A DNA stretch of 64,000 bases from CAZJVD01 sp964549505 (GTDB lineage: Bacteria; Bdellovibrionota; UBA1018; CAZJVD01). Both the position numbers and the translations under genes were made by a program. Where the stretch lies: positions 495,868 through 559,867 of the forward strand of contig CAZJVD010000001.1 of assembly GCA_964549505.1 (NCBI GenBank), given 5' to 3'. The notes under the pieces were generated by a model. The model did not search any database and had not been told where the DNA came from. It saw nothing but the letters and a program-made list of their open reading frames with translations. Below are positions 1 through 8,055 of the stretch, in pieces; within the stretch, counting starts at the first letter, position 1, and the number at the start of each line of letters is the position of its first letter.

Positions 1-345
1 GCGACCGCTGCTCAGCCCGATGCCCCGGGCGACAATCGTATCGCGCTCGCGATCTCGTCGCTTCAAGGCGCAAAGGTCATGAACGGCGGCAAGAGTACGA
101 TGGATGACTTTTTCAACTCCATCGTGGGTGATGTCGGTGTCATTCGCGCCAGAAACCGCGAGACACGAGAGCAGCAAGGCAACATTCTTCGTAACCTCGA
201 AAAAATGCGTGAGCAGATTTCAGGCGTCTCGCTCGATGAAGAAACCGCAAATCTTTTGCAGTATCAGCATGTCTACGATGCTTCGGCCAAGGTGATCAAG
301 GTCGCCGACGAGATGTTAAAAACCATTTTGGAGCTGAGGCCGTAA
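1..345 (+). CDS. flgK: FlgK C-terminal fragment (flagellar hook-associated protein 1), truncated by window start
   Basis: The frame is open from base 1 to the TAA at 343-345, so the gene begins outside the window. The visible 114 residues carry the typical FlgK carboxyl end: an APGDNRIALAIS-like stretch followed by a long alpha-helical D0/D1 segment ending in MLKTILELRP. FlgK forms the first hook-filament junction ring outside the cell and is exported by the flagellar type III apparatus. The next gene, flgL, starts 3 bases after the stop, which is the normal flgK-flgL operon order. The internal ATG at 79 is not the start, because homology continues upstream of it. Confidence 0.93.
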   Translation, partial: ATAAQPDAPGDNRIALAISSLQGAKVMNGGKSTMDDFFNSIVGDVGVIRARNRETREQQGNILRNLEKMREQISGVSLDEETANLLQYQHVYDASAKVIKVADEMLKTILELRP

Positions 346-348
346 TCG

Positions 349-1332
349 ATGCGTGTGAGCGATAACACCAAATTTAACACCGTTCGCGATTCGATCCAGT
401 CTTCGAAAGGTCGTCTCGACAAAGCTCAGAACGAAATGGCGACGTTGAAGAAGGTCAATCATCCGAGCGATGATCCGGTGGGGTCGATCAAGATTCTCGA
501 AATCAGGACGGACAAGATGAACAACGATCAGTTTTTTAAGAACGCGAAGTTTGCTGAGAGCACGCTTTTACACGCCGATAGCGTTCTTGAGAGTCTCGTC
601 GAGACCGTCTCGCGTGCAAAAGAGATTGCTCTCAGTCAGTCCAGTACGCCGAGCTCAACCGACGAAACCCGGTTGGGAGTTTCAGAAGAGGTCAACCAGC
701 TCTTTCAGCGCGCCGTCGCGCTTGCGAATACGCGGATTGCGGATCGCTATCTCTTTGGTGGGTATCGAGTCGATCGTCCTCCCGTGACGGAGGAAGGAAC
801 CTACACCGGAGATGACGGCCATATGATGCTTGAGATCGCTCGCGGCGTTTACATCGGCGCGAACGTTCCAGGGATCGAAGTTTTCAATAGTCAGCCCCAG
901 AACTCAGGAGACGCAAGTCGCCTTTATGGGGTCGACCGGCAGCTTGCCAGCGAGAAGATGAAAGACGTCGAGACACTTCCGGGTACCGGTAACGAGAACG
1001 TCAATCTCTTCGGTGAACTTGCAGGGCTTCGTGTCGCTCTTCTCACAGGAGATATCGAATCCGTTCACGGAACCCTCGATCGATTGGATCAGATCCACAC
1101 GTCTCTTGTCGCTAATCGTTCGAAAATTGGTTCACGAATCTCTGGGCTTCAAGGTAGTCTGCAGTCGACGGATCGCCAGGGGTTAATTCAGGCCGGTTTG
1201 AAACAAAACATTGAAGACGCTGATCTCGTTGAAGTCATGAACGATATGTCTCGCAACGAGTCTGTGTTTCGCAGCGTGTTGTCCAGTAGTCAGAAGCTCG
1301 TACAACCGTCGCTCATGGATTTCTTAAAGTAG
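349..1332 (+). CDS. flgL: FlgL, flagellar hook-filament junction protein 3
   Basis: A 327-residue protein of the flagellin/FlgL family. The N-terminal helix (MRVSDNTKFNTVRDSI...) and a C-terminal helix ending in LVQPSLMDFLK would pair as the D0/D1 coiled coil. The segment around residues 130-160 (YLFGGYRVDRPPV) is the FlgL/flagellin hallmark YLFGG. It forms the second junction ring between hook and filament. The start is placed at the ATG 3 bases after flgK stops, with a GAGG Shine-Dalgarno inside the flgK end. It is co-transcribed with flgK and followed by csrA after about 107 bases. Confidence 0.95.
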   Translation: MRVSDNTKFNTVRDSIQSSKGRLDKAQNEMATLKKVNHPSDDPVGSIKILEIRTDKMNNDQFFKNAKFAESTLLHADSVLESLVETVSRAKEIALSQSSTPSSTDETRLGVSEEVNQLFQRAVALANTRIADRYLFGGYRVDRPPVTEEGTYTGDDGHMMLEIARGVYIGANVPGIEVFNSQPQNSGDASRLYGVDRQLASEKMKDVETLPGTGNENVNLFGELAGLRVALLTGDIESVHGTLDRLDQIHTSLVANRSKIGSRISGLQGSLQSTDRQGLIQAGLKQNIEDADLVEVMNDMSRNESVFRSVLSSSQKLVQPSLMDFLK

Positions 1333-1439
1333 GGGAGTTTTCGTTTGCCAGGGCTGCTGCTATGTATTACGAACAAAACGCGTAAGGGACTACAGTTCCC
1401 AGAGTCTTCAAATGAGTCTTCTAAAGACACGGAGATCCT

Positions 1440-1664
1440 ATGTTAGTGCTCACGAGGAAACTGGGCGAGAGCATTGCCATTGATGATCATATAAAGATCG
1501 TCGTGGTCCAAATTAAGGGTAAACAAGTGAGACTTGGAATCCAGGCCCCCAAGGAAACCAAGATTCATCGTGAAGAAGTTTATAATGCTATCAAAGAATC
1601 TAATAAGCAGGCAGTAAAGACCCCCGGAGATATGAGCCAAGTATCGAAGGCCTTAAAAGGTTGA
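1440..1664 (+). CDS. csrA: CsrA, carbon storage / translational regulator
   Basis: A 74-residue protein beginning MLVLTRKLGESIAI with the conserved VVQIKGKQVRLGI core and the RREE-like helix (HREEVYNAI). CsrA is an RNA-binding dimer that blocks translation at GGA-containing leaders, including flagellin mRNA. An ACGGAG Shine-Dalgarno sits 5 bases before the ATG, and a small GTCTT-CTA-AAGAC stem lies just upstream, so autoregulation by binding to its own GGA is possible (inference). The C-terminal tail is about 10 residues longer than in E. coli. The neighbour fliW encodes its protein antagonist. Confidence 0.96.
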   Translation: MLVLTRKLGESIAIDDHIKIVVVQIKGKQVRLGIQAPKETKIHREEVYNAIKESNKQAVKTPGDMSQVSKALKG

Positions 1665-1701
1665 TCGATTGGGTGTAGACTAGTTCAGGGGGTAAGACCG
1701 A

Positions 1702-2259
1702 GTGATCATCAAGACAGGACGTTTCGGCGAGCTTCGAGTCGAAAAATCAGAAGAAATTTTAATTCCTAATGGTTTGCTGGGTTTTCCGGAAGACCGGCGC
1801 TTTTGCATTGTCGATCCGGGTGACGACACGCTCATTCTCTGGTTACAGTCCCTCGACAATCCCGATGTTGTGTTTCCGATCTTAGAACCAAAAGTCTTTC
1901 GGACTGATTTTAAGGTGACCCTCTCAGGCGCAGATCAACGCGAGCTGGGTTTGACGAAGCTGGACACCGGTAGTGTGTTTTGTGTGCTCACCATTCCAGA
2001 AGATGTGACGCAAATGACGGCGAACCTCAAGGCGCCGCTTGTGATTCATCGTGATCTCCAGATTGCTAAACAGGTCGTCCTTCAAGAAAACGAATATTCG
2101 ATCAAGCATCTGATGTTCAAGGAGCTGAAAGCTCACTTGATCACGATTCAATCGACGATGGCGAATGTCGCGCGTGCTTCGGCTGAAGACAAACAACCGA
2201 CATCGGTTCCGATTCAGAACCTTCCCGTGTCTAGGGAGCTACGCAGCTTAACATCGTGA
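1702..2259 (+). CDS. fliW: FliW, flagellar assembly factor and CsrA antagonist
   Basis: A 185-residue FliW family protein. The GTG start at 1702 has an AGGGGG Shine-Dalgarno 9 bases upstream. Conserved features are the N-terminal RFGELRVE...IPNGLLGFPEDRRFCIVD stretch and the LLVLTIPED-like central motif (FCVLTIPEDVTQMTANLKAPLVI). In other bacteria FliW binds flagellin or CsrA and thereby couples filament protein export to translation. Position directly after csrA and flgKL supports that role. The 3' end overlaps the convergent TPR gene by 46 bases. Confidence 0.95.
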   Translation: MIIKTGRFGELRVEKSEEILIPNGLLGFPEDRRFCIVDPGDDTLILWLQSLDNPDVVFPILEPKVFRTDFKVTLSGADQRELGLTKLDTGSVFCVLTIPEDVTQMTANLKAPLVIHRDLQIAKQVVLQENEYSIKHLMFKELKAHLITIQSTMANVARASAEDKQPTSVPIQNLPVSRELRSLTS

Positions 2260-2966
2260 GATGCTTGGGTGCTCATTTCAAGGCACGCCTTAGCTTCTCG
2301 ATTTTCGGGCTCAAATGTCAGAAGGTCTTCCCACTCTACTTCCGCGTCCAGCACATTGCCCTGCTGAAAATGTAAAAGGCCGAGCTGCACCCGTGCCGGC
2401 CCAAATCGAGGATGCTCGCGCTTGAGTTGCTGCAGCTCTTGAAGAGCTCTCGAGAAAAATCCACGCCGAGCAAAGGCTTTAGCCAGCTTGATCCGAATAT
2501 CGAGATTAGATGGGTCGAGAGCAATCGCTTTGGAATACTCGTCGACCGCCTCGCCAAAGCGTCGGTAGCGAAAATAGAGATCCGCGAGTTCTAGGTGTTT
2601 GACTGCGAACTTCCGATCGACCGAATCATCAAACCCGGATGTCCCGGCTGCTCCCGGCTGACGTTCGGCAATCGATCGGTTGGCAGTTTCAAATACTCGT
2701 CTTGCGTCATCGTAGCGACCGAGATCGTTAAAGAGGACGGAGAGACAGATTGCCGCGTCGGTGTTTTTGGGATTCAGTGTGAGCGCGCGCTCGAGTGATT
2801 CAACCGTAGGGCGAATATCTCCTTTGAAGTAGTGCCAAACGCCGCGAAGATAGTGTGTTTCTGAATCATCGGGCGAGGTCTCAGCTTTACGATCAAGCAG
2901 ACGACCAGCCTCCTCGAGGTTTCGGTTGCCTAAGAGTTTTTGGATGCGCTTACTGTCCGGTCCCAT
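2214..2966 (-). CDS. TPR-repeat protein
   Basis: A 250-residue soluble protein composed of tetratricopeptide repeats. A unit with the 8-20-27 spacing is clear around residues 37-70 (THYLRGVWHYFKGDIRPTVE) and again at 125-160 (AVKHLELADLYFRYRRFGEAVDEYSKAIALDP). No signal peptide is apparent at the chosen ATG. It overlaps the end of bamD by 17 bases, so the two are translated from one minus-strand message. A protein-protein scaffold role is all that can be said. Its end runs into the 3' end of fliW on the other strand. Confidence 0.8.
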   Translation of the reverse strand: MGPDSKRIQKLLGNRNLEEAGRLLDRKAETSPDDSETHYLRGVWHYFKGDIRPTVESLERALTLNPKNTDAAICLSVLFNDLGRYDDARRVFETANRSIAERQPGAAGTSGFDDSVDRKFAVKHLELADLYFRYRRFGEAVDEYSKAIALDPSNLDIRIKLAKAFARRGFFSRALQELQQLKREHPRFGPARVQLGLLHFQQGNVLDAEVEWEDLLTFEPENREAKACLEMSTQASHDVKLRSSLDTGRF

Positions 2967-3666
2967 TCGCTAAGTTTCGTCGGTGGCGAATTGCGCCCGT
3001 GCGCTCGTGGCGTTCGGGGACTTTGCCAGCGAGTTTTGCGCGAACCTTCTCAAGTCGGCCATGAGCTTCTGATGCGGACCTTGTTTCAGGATACTGAGCG
3101 ATCAAATTGACGTAACGATCTTCGGCAGCTTCCCACTGGTCTTGACGATAGTAAAAGTTTCCAATGTACAACGCCTTATCAGCGAGTCTTTCTTTGACGG
3201 CGAGTTGGTTTTTTCGCGCATCGGCGGCCAACTCGTGATCCGAAAACTTCTTAGTGAAGGCGTCATAGGCCTCGATAGCTTTGAGTCCGCTGGATAGATC
3301 GCGAGCTTGATTGCTAGGCATGTCTTCTTGAAATGCTAAGCCGGCCCGGTACATCGAATAAGCGACGCTCTCGTGTTTCGGATGAAGTTCGGTGAAGGAT
3401 TGGTAACTCGCGGCCGCTTCGTCGAAGCTCTCCATTAGGAAGTAGACGTCGGCCATTCTCAGTTGGGCAATCGCCGCAAAACGAGAATACGGGTGCTTGT
3501 TTTTCACAAGCTTGAACTTGTCGAGCGCGAGCTGGTAGCGATCGTTTTTGACATCGCTTTCGGCTTCATTGAAAAGCGCTTCGGGATTGTTGTCGTCGAT
3601 TTCGGTACTGGCACATCGACCCAACATAACAATCATGGCCAAAGCTATGAGAAGAGAGCGCAACAT
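2950..3666 (-). CDS. bamD: BamD-like outer membrane assembly lipoprotein
   Basis: A 238-residue protein with a hydrophobic leader followed by Cys18 and TPR-like repeats. It shows the BamD family pattern of FNEAESDVKNDRYQLALDKF, then HPYSRFAAIAQLRMADVYF and YRQDQWEAAEDRYVNLIAQYP. BamD is the periplasmic lipoprotein of the beta-barrel assembly machine. The lipobox reads L-G-R-C, with Arg at position -1 where Gly, Ala or Ser is usual, which may affect signal peptidase II cleavage. A GAGAGT Shine-Dalgarno precedes the ATG. It is followed by an overlapping TPR gene. Confidence 0.88.
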   Translation of the reverse strand: MLRSLLIALAMIVMLGRCASTEIDDNNPEALFNEAESDVKNDRYQLALDKFKLVKNKHPYSRFAAIAQLRMADVYFLMESFDEAAASYQSFTELHPKHESVAYSMYRAGLAFQEDMPSNQARDLSSGLKAIEAYDAFTKKFSDHELAADARKNQLAVKERLADKALYIGNFYYRQDQWEAAEDRYVNLIAQYPETRSASEAHGRLEKVRAKLAGKVPERHERTGAIRHRRNLANGTGQ

Positions 3667-3693
3667 GAATACTCTCGGTTTATGATATCGCGC

Positions 3694-4449
3694 CTAGAGT
3701 TGCAACAAACTCGACTTCGGTACGAAGCCCTCGCGAACACTATCCAGGCGGATCTTGGCCCACTGTGGGTGGTCGTCGCTCGACGCAGCCGACAGAATCA
3801 CACGCACACCCTCCCCGATTCGCAGAATCTCGGGGCTGTCTTCCTCTGGAAGCGTACGCGCTACAGCCGATTGGACCAAAATAGCCTTGTCATGACTGTT
3901 CGCTCCTTCAATGAGAAAGAGAATCCCGCCGGTAGCTACTATGGCAGTGAGTGCCGAAATTCCTGAGAGCGAACGCGTCAACTGGAGCAGCGAGCCGCCG
4001 AGATTTCTGCCGCGCCGATACATCGGCAGCCAGACCGCAGCCAAGGCCACAAGCAACAGGCCGAGGACTGCGCGTGCGCTATCGGCCGTCATGGTATCGG
4101 CCATCCGCTCTTGCCACGAAAACCCTAGATCGATTTGTCCATGGCCGATCTTTTTCTCGAGAAGATCCGTTGTGATTTCGAGGTTGCTGCGGACGTCGGA
4201 GTCATACGGCTTCAGCTTGTTCGCTCGTTCTAAGTGCGCTCGCGCAAGCCCAAGATCTCCTTCTCGCAAGTGAAGAGTGCCCAGTGCAAACTCCGTCTCA
4301 GGTCGACCTTGAATCTCGGGGTTCGACTGCACGAGGCGTATCGCCTCGGCCCATTCTTTCTTCGCTTCGAGTTCTGTCAGTCGTCCCCATACGTCTGCAC
4401 GTGCACTGTCATTCAGAAGTCCTAGACAAAGGAAGAGTGCTACCGCCAT
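3694..4449 (-). CDS. BatE-like TPR, membrane and SH3-domain protein
   Basis: A 251-residue protein with a signal-anchor region at the N-terminus. A TPR segment follows at about residues 50-100 (EFALGTLHLREGDLGLARAHLERANKLKP). Two transmembrane helices lie near 120-185, and the C-terminus looks like a bacterial SH3 domain (residues 190-251, RIGEGVRVILSA...REGFVPKSSLLQL). This domain order matches BatE of the Bacteroides aerotolerance (Bat) operons. No BatA, B or C is adjacent, but a MoxR/VWA pair of the type found with Bat proteins lies 6 kb away. Function is inferred only. Confidence 0.6.
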   Translation of the reverse strand: MAVALFLCLGLLNDSARADVWGRLTELEAKKEWAEAIRLVQSNPEIQGRPETEFALGTLHLREGDLGLARAHLERANKLKPYDSDVRSNLEITTDLLEKKIGHGQIDLGFSWQERMADTMTADSARAVLGLLLVALAAVWLPMYRRGRNLGGSLLQLTRSLSGISALTAIVATGGILFLIEGANSHDKAILVQSAVARTLPEEDSPEILRIGEGVRVILSAASSDDHPQWAKIRLDSVREGFVPKSSLLQL

Positions 4450-4532
4450 ACGCTCTAGAATTCCGGACGAACCACCTCTATTGCAAGCCCTAAGAGCGGG
4501 TGTTACCTGTTTTTACAGGGCCCCCTAAAAAA

Positions 4533-6044
4533 ATGACTGCAGCAACAAAACGCCTACTTGAACAAGCCAAACGCATGGTGGAACTCCCGTCGGTTTCGAC
4601 GGACGGTAATGAAGAGCTCGTCAATTATCTTGAAGGTCTCCTGACGCAGTCGGGCATCAAACCGAAGACCCAGCTTGTGACTCATGGGCTTGAGGGCGTC
4701 TCTCGACGGCAGTTCAATATTATCGGTGTTATTGGTGACCCGCTTGTTGATCGAAAGATTCGGCGCGGTTTGCTGTTGATGAGTCACTTGGACACGCTTT
4801 CACCCGGAAGCCCGGCGGCGTGGGTCCAGACAGGCGGAAAGCCTACTGAGCTCAAGGTCGAAGGCGATAAGTGGTTCGGGCTTGGAACGGCCGATGCGAA
4901 GTTGGACTTTCTTTGCAAACTCCAAGCGATGACAAAGTTTCTCGATCAGAAACTGAAAGAGCCGATTTATCTCGTTGGCACCTGCGGGCATCACCTAGGA
5001 CATCTCGGAGCTCGCTATCTCGTTCAATCGCAGGGGCTCAATCCGATTGTCGCGTTTGTGGGTCGACCGACGGGTCTTCGGCTTGCGTCAGCGACGAAGA
5101 CGGGGGCCGTTTATCGATTGGATCTCGGGTTTCAGTCGATTGAACGTGGTACGCGTGGTTTCAATCGACGGGTGATGGTTTCGTCGGCGGGACGTATTGG
5201 TGACGGATGTGTGATTCCGGGTACCGCGCCCGTTTCGGGTTCGCGCGATGCCGTCGGCCAGCTTCTCCAGTTTTTAACGCTGGCTCAGGAAAACGGATTT
5301 GAGTTCAAGCTCACACGTATCACCGGCGGTCTGTCGCCCCATCAGATACCGGATCGCGCGGAAGCTGAAGTCTTTTTAACATCGCACCAGCTGGAAGACT
5401 TTAAGCGATTCTTTCGTGAAAGCGTGCGCGAGTTTCCGGAAGCGAAGTTTCTGAATCTTGAATTGGGTGGAATCGGCGATTTGGGCATTCGGTTTTTACC
5501 GGATGCCCTTTTTGCTTGTTTAGCGGGCGTCATCGAAAGTCTGCGTGTCCTCAAAGAAGAACTCAAGGGATTTTCGGATGCGCAGAATGAAGTGCCAGAA
5601 TCCACACTGAACCTCGGTAAGGTTGAGCCAGCTGACAACTCACTCAGTTTGCTCTTTGACATTCGTCTCTCGCAAGCGATGTCACCGAAGGATCTCGATC
5701 AGAAGATCCAAGCTGCGTTTCAGCCCGTCGTCCGTCAGTTTCCAAAAATCAACTTACGCGTACGGCGCGAAAGCTACCTGCCGGCGGTGAACTTAGGTTC
5801 GGATCAAGAGTGGGTGCAACTCGGTGTCTATGGTTTGGGAGCTGCGGGTTTAGATGCGGCGACGGTGCACACGCCGCACGTCTCCGAAGCCGGATTACTC
5901 ATTCAAAAGGGCTACCCTGCCCTTGTTTTTGGTGCGGGCACCTCGACCGCCAATGCCGGCGGCCCCGACGAGTGGGTGTCGGCGCCAGATCTGGGTAAGG
6001 CTGTTCGATTTTACGAAAGCGTTATCGAACGCGTTTGCTTCTAG
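4533..6044 (+). CDS. M20-family peptidase homolog with degraded metal site (likely pseudoenzyme)
   Basis: About 503 residues with the full M20 (DapE/CPG2/ArgE) layout. The first His-x-Asp is present in MSHLDTL (about residues 83-89) and the bridging Asp in GLGTADAK (about 116-123). The catalytic Glu-Glu pair is replaced by His-His in GTCGHHLGHLGARYL, the GEPTGL glutamate by Arg (VGRPTGL), and the C-terminal metal His by Gly (ANAGGPDEWV). Four of the expected catalytic or zinc positions are therefore lost while the fold-defining residues are conserved. The upstream GTG at 4500 is an alternative start. It could be a binding protein or a scaffold. The stop codon lies inside the left arm of a long inverted repeat. 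Confidence 0.8.
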   Translation: MTAATKRLLEQAKRMVELPSVSTDGNEELVNYLEGLLTQSGIKPKTQLVTHGLEGVSRRQFNIIGVIGDPLVDRKIRRGLLLMSHLDTLSPGSPAAWVQTGGKPTELKVEGDKWFGLGTADAKLDFLCKLQAMTKFLDQKLKEPIYLVGTCGHHLGHLGARYLVQSQGLNPIVAFVGRPTGLRLASATKTGAVYRLDLGFQSIERGTRGFNRRVMVSSAGRIGDGCVIPGTAPVSGSRDAVGQLLQFLTLAQENGFEFKLTRITGGLSPHQIPDRAEAEVFLTSHQLEDFKRFFRESVREFPEAKFLNLELGGIGDLGIRFLPDALFACLAGVIESLRVLKEELKGFSDAQNEVPESTLNLGKVEPADNSLSLLFDIRLSQAMSPKDLDQKIQAAFQPVVRQFPKINLRVRRESYLPAVNLGSDQEWVQLGVYGLGAAGLDAATVHTPHVSEAGLLIQKGYPALVFGAGTSTANAGGPDEWVSAPDLGKAVRFYESVIERVCF

Positions 6045-6172
6045 CCGTCGCAGCGATCTCTGTTTTTCTCCTATGTTCGAGCTTGCTTCTTTAATCTCTA
6101 GATATTCCGGATGTTCCCCCGCGTAAGCCTGGCAGATATTAGAAATCCAAAGATCGCTGCGACGGCTAGAGG
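6038..6172 (+). repeat. Long inverted repeat, copy 1 (19-bp perfect arms, 91-nt loop with shared core)
   Basis: Bases 6041-6059 are the exact reverse complement of 6151-6169. Pairing extends outward to 22 bp with one G-T pair. The left arm contains the stop codon of the upstream M20 gene. The loop holds ATGTTCCCCCGCGTAAGCC (starting at 6111), which resembles the loop of the long inverted repeat at 13.9 kb, although the arms of the two elements are unrelated. A short direct repeat AGATATT flanks this core at about 6100 and 6134. It may act as an RNA hairpin at the 3' end of the gene. Confidence 0.8.
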
Positions 6173-6245
6173 AGCGCGTCTCGACAGGGAGGGGTGGAAG
6201 TGCGAAAGTACGGAGGTGTCACACGGGGTGTCGCACGAGGTATCT

Positions 6246-7802
6246 ATGACGTCGAAAGCAAAATATCAGTTTAAAGCTAAAGGTAACTATATTGACGGGG
6301 CGTTTACGGTGGCCGCCGATCCAACGGGACGTTTTGCGAGCATCAGCCCGGCCGATACAAAAGACGAGCTCGGTCAGTTTTCTTATAGCTACGCCGATAT
6401 TGATCGGGCCGTCGATGCTGCACAAAAGGCATTTCAGTCCTGGCGAAAAGTAAAACCGGCCGAGCGGGCCGAGTGTCTCAAGCGCTACCAAGCCGTCCTG
6501 AAAAAACGTCTTGATGAGGTAACCGAAGCCATTGCACGCGAGACGGGCAAACCACTTTGGGAAGCCAAGACCGAAGCGAACGCGATGATACAAAAGGTCG
6601 ACATCACGTTGACCGACGGACTGAAACTGATCGAAGCGCGCGCGTTCCCAGGGATCTTGCCCGGGAGCGAAACTGCCGATGGCATCTGGAGTTATCGACC
6701 ACTCGGAGTGATGGCGGTCTTAGGGCCGTTCAATTTTCCGGGTCATCTCCCGAACGGACATATCGTTCCCGCGCTCGCGACGGGGAACACCGTTGTTTTT
6801 AAGCCCTCCGAGAAAACACCCCTGGTCGGTCAAATCATGGCCGAATGTTTTGACGAAGCTCAGTTTCCAAAAGGCGTTTTCAATCTGGTCCAGGGCGAAC
6901 GCGAAGTCGGTCGACGTATTTCTACGCACGAAGGTGTCTCGGGTGTGCTGTTTACCGGCTCATACGAAGTCGGCTTGCGCATTCGACAAGAAACACTCCA
7001 CCATCATTGGAAACTGCTTGCGCTCGAGATGGGCGGGAAAAACGCGTCGATCGTTTTGGAGGACGCCCCGTTTGAGACCGCTTTGCGCGAGGTTTTCTTA
7101 GCGTCGTTTATCTCAGCGGGACAACGTTGCAGTTGCACGAGCCGGGTTCTTGTTCATGAGAGCCTGCTCGACCGTTTTGTCGAGCGTCTGCACACGAACG
7201 CTAAGGCGTTTGCGATTGGACATCCTTTCGATAACCCATTCATGGGCCCTGTGATTGATCGGTCCGCCGTGGATCGGTATCTCAAGTTTTTGGGTATCGG
7301 CGTTCGCGAAGGTGCCGAACTCGTCATGCGTGGAAAAGAGATCACGCCGGCCTCGGGACATGCGGGTCACTATATTTCGCCGAGTATTGCCGTATACAAA
7401 GACGCAGCCGCGACCTTAACAGCACTCCGGAAAAGCGTGTTGTTTCAGACGGAAGTTTTCGGCCCTCTGGTGACGGTGGTTCCGTTTAAAACAGATGCCG
7501 AAGCGATCGAACTCGCAAACTTGGTCGAATATGGCTTGGTGGCGAGCGTCTTTAGTAAGTCTCGCGAAAGGTATCAGGAAGTCGCCGCAGACTTAGAGGT
7601 TGGCTTGATCAATTGGAATCGCTCGACCGTGGGCGCTTCGAGCAAGCTTCCGTTTGGCGGACTAAAGAAAAGCGGAAACTTCCTCCCGACGAGTGTGACC
7701 GCGTCTTACTACTGCACCCATCCCGTAGCGACGATTGAGGTGGCGCAGCCCAACGATCAGCCGCCCAGTCCCGAGAGTTATCCCGGCTTAAACTGGTCTT
7801 GA
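6246..7802 (+). CDS. astD: AstD-type succinylglutamic semialdehyde dehydrogenase (ALDH family)
   Basis: A 518-residue aldehyde dehydrogenase from the ATG at 6246; the longer frame back to 6111 runs through the inverted repeat and is unlikely to be translated. Catalytic Cys295 is in SAGQRCSCTSR and the general-base Glu261 in LALEMGGKN. The GPFNFPGHLPNGHIVPAL stretch and the GLINWN...GASSKLPFGG segment match AstD rather than other ALDHs. AstD oxidises N-succinylglutamate semialdehyde in arginine catabolism. No other ast genes are nearby, so the physiological substrate is inferred from similarity only. Confidence 0.85.
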   Translation: MTSKAKYQFKAKGNYIDGAFTVAADPTGRFASISPADTKDELGQFSYSYADIDRAVDAAQKAFQSWRKVKPAERAECLKRYQAVLKKRLDEVTEAIARETGKPLWEAKTEANAMIQKVDITLTDGLKLIEARAFPGILPGSETADGIWSYRPLGVMAVLGPFNFPGHLPNGHIVPALATGNTVVFKPSEKTPLVGQIMAECFDEAQFPKGVFNLVQGEREVGRRISTHEGVSGVLFTGSYEVGLRIRQETLHHHWKLLALEMGGKNASIVLEDAPFETALREVFLASFISAGQRCSCTSRVLVHESLLDRFVERLHTNAKAFAIGHPFDNPFMGPVIDRSAVDRYLKFLGIGVREGAELVMRGKEITPASGHAGHYISPSIAVYKDAAATLTALRKSVLFQTEVFGPLVTVVPFKTDAEAIELANLVEYGLVASVFSKSRERYQEVAADLEVGLINWNRSTVGASSKLPFGGLKKSGNFLPTSVTASYYCTHPVATIEVAQPNDQPPSPESYPGLNWS

Positions 7803-8055
7803 AACCCCCGAAAACTGAAAAATCCTTAGACAGCGTTTAAGCGATTGAACAGAAGCGCGATGAGGCCCAGGCCGTCGCGCGCCTGAAAACCGCTGTAAAT
7901 ACGCCGTTCTCCTGCTCTGGGTAGCCGGTGCCAAAATGGCCTAGCCCTTGCTGAATAGGCTTTTCGAGAGAGAGTCACGCCTATTAGGTCGAGCGCGACT
8001 CCCACGTATTTTTGTTGATGTTGTTTTTGTGGATTTTGCTGAGGAGTACGTAGTT
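7803..8055. other. Intergenic region without an assigned gene
   Basis: There are 253 bases between astD and the next gene. I found no convincing terminator or tRNA. The minus strand reads a short protein-like stretch (GLGLIALLFNRLNAV, then a stop near 7838), but another frame is equally open, so no gene is called. The right end contains a GAGGAG Shine-Dalgarno for the gene starting at 8056. Confidence 0.4.

Noticed and set aside
7838..7960. Short minus-strand protein fragment between astD and the large gene
   Set aside because: Two frames read equally protein-like, there is no start codon, and no family signal is seen.
7803..8055. c-di-GMP (GEMM) riboswitch upstream of the large secreted protein gene
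   Set aside because: GGGTAGCCGGTGCC resembles the end of the GEMM motif, but the conserved CACGCACAGGGCAAACC and GACGCAAAGCC parts are missing.
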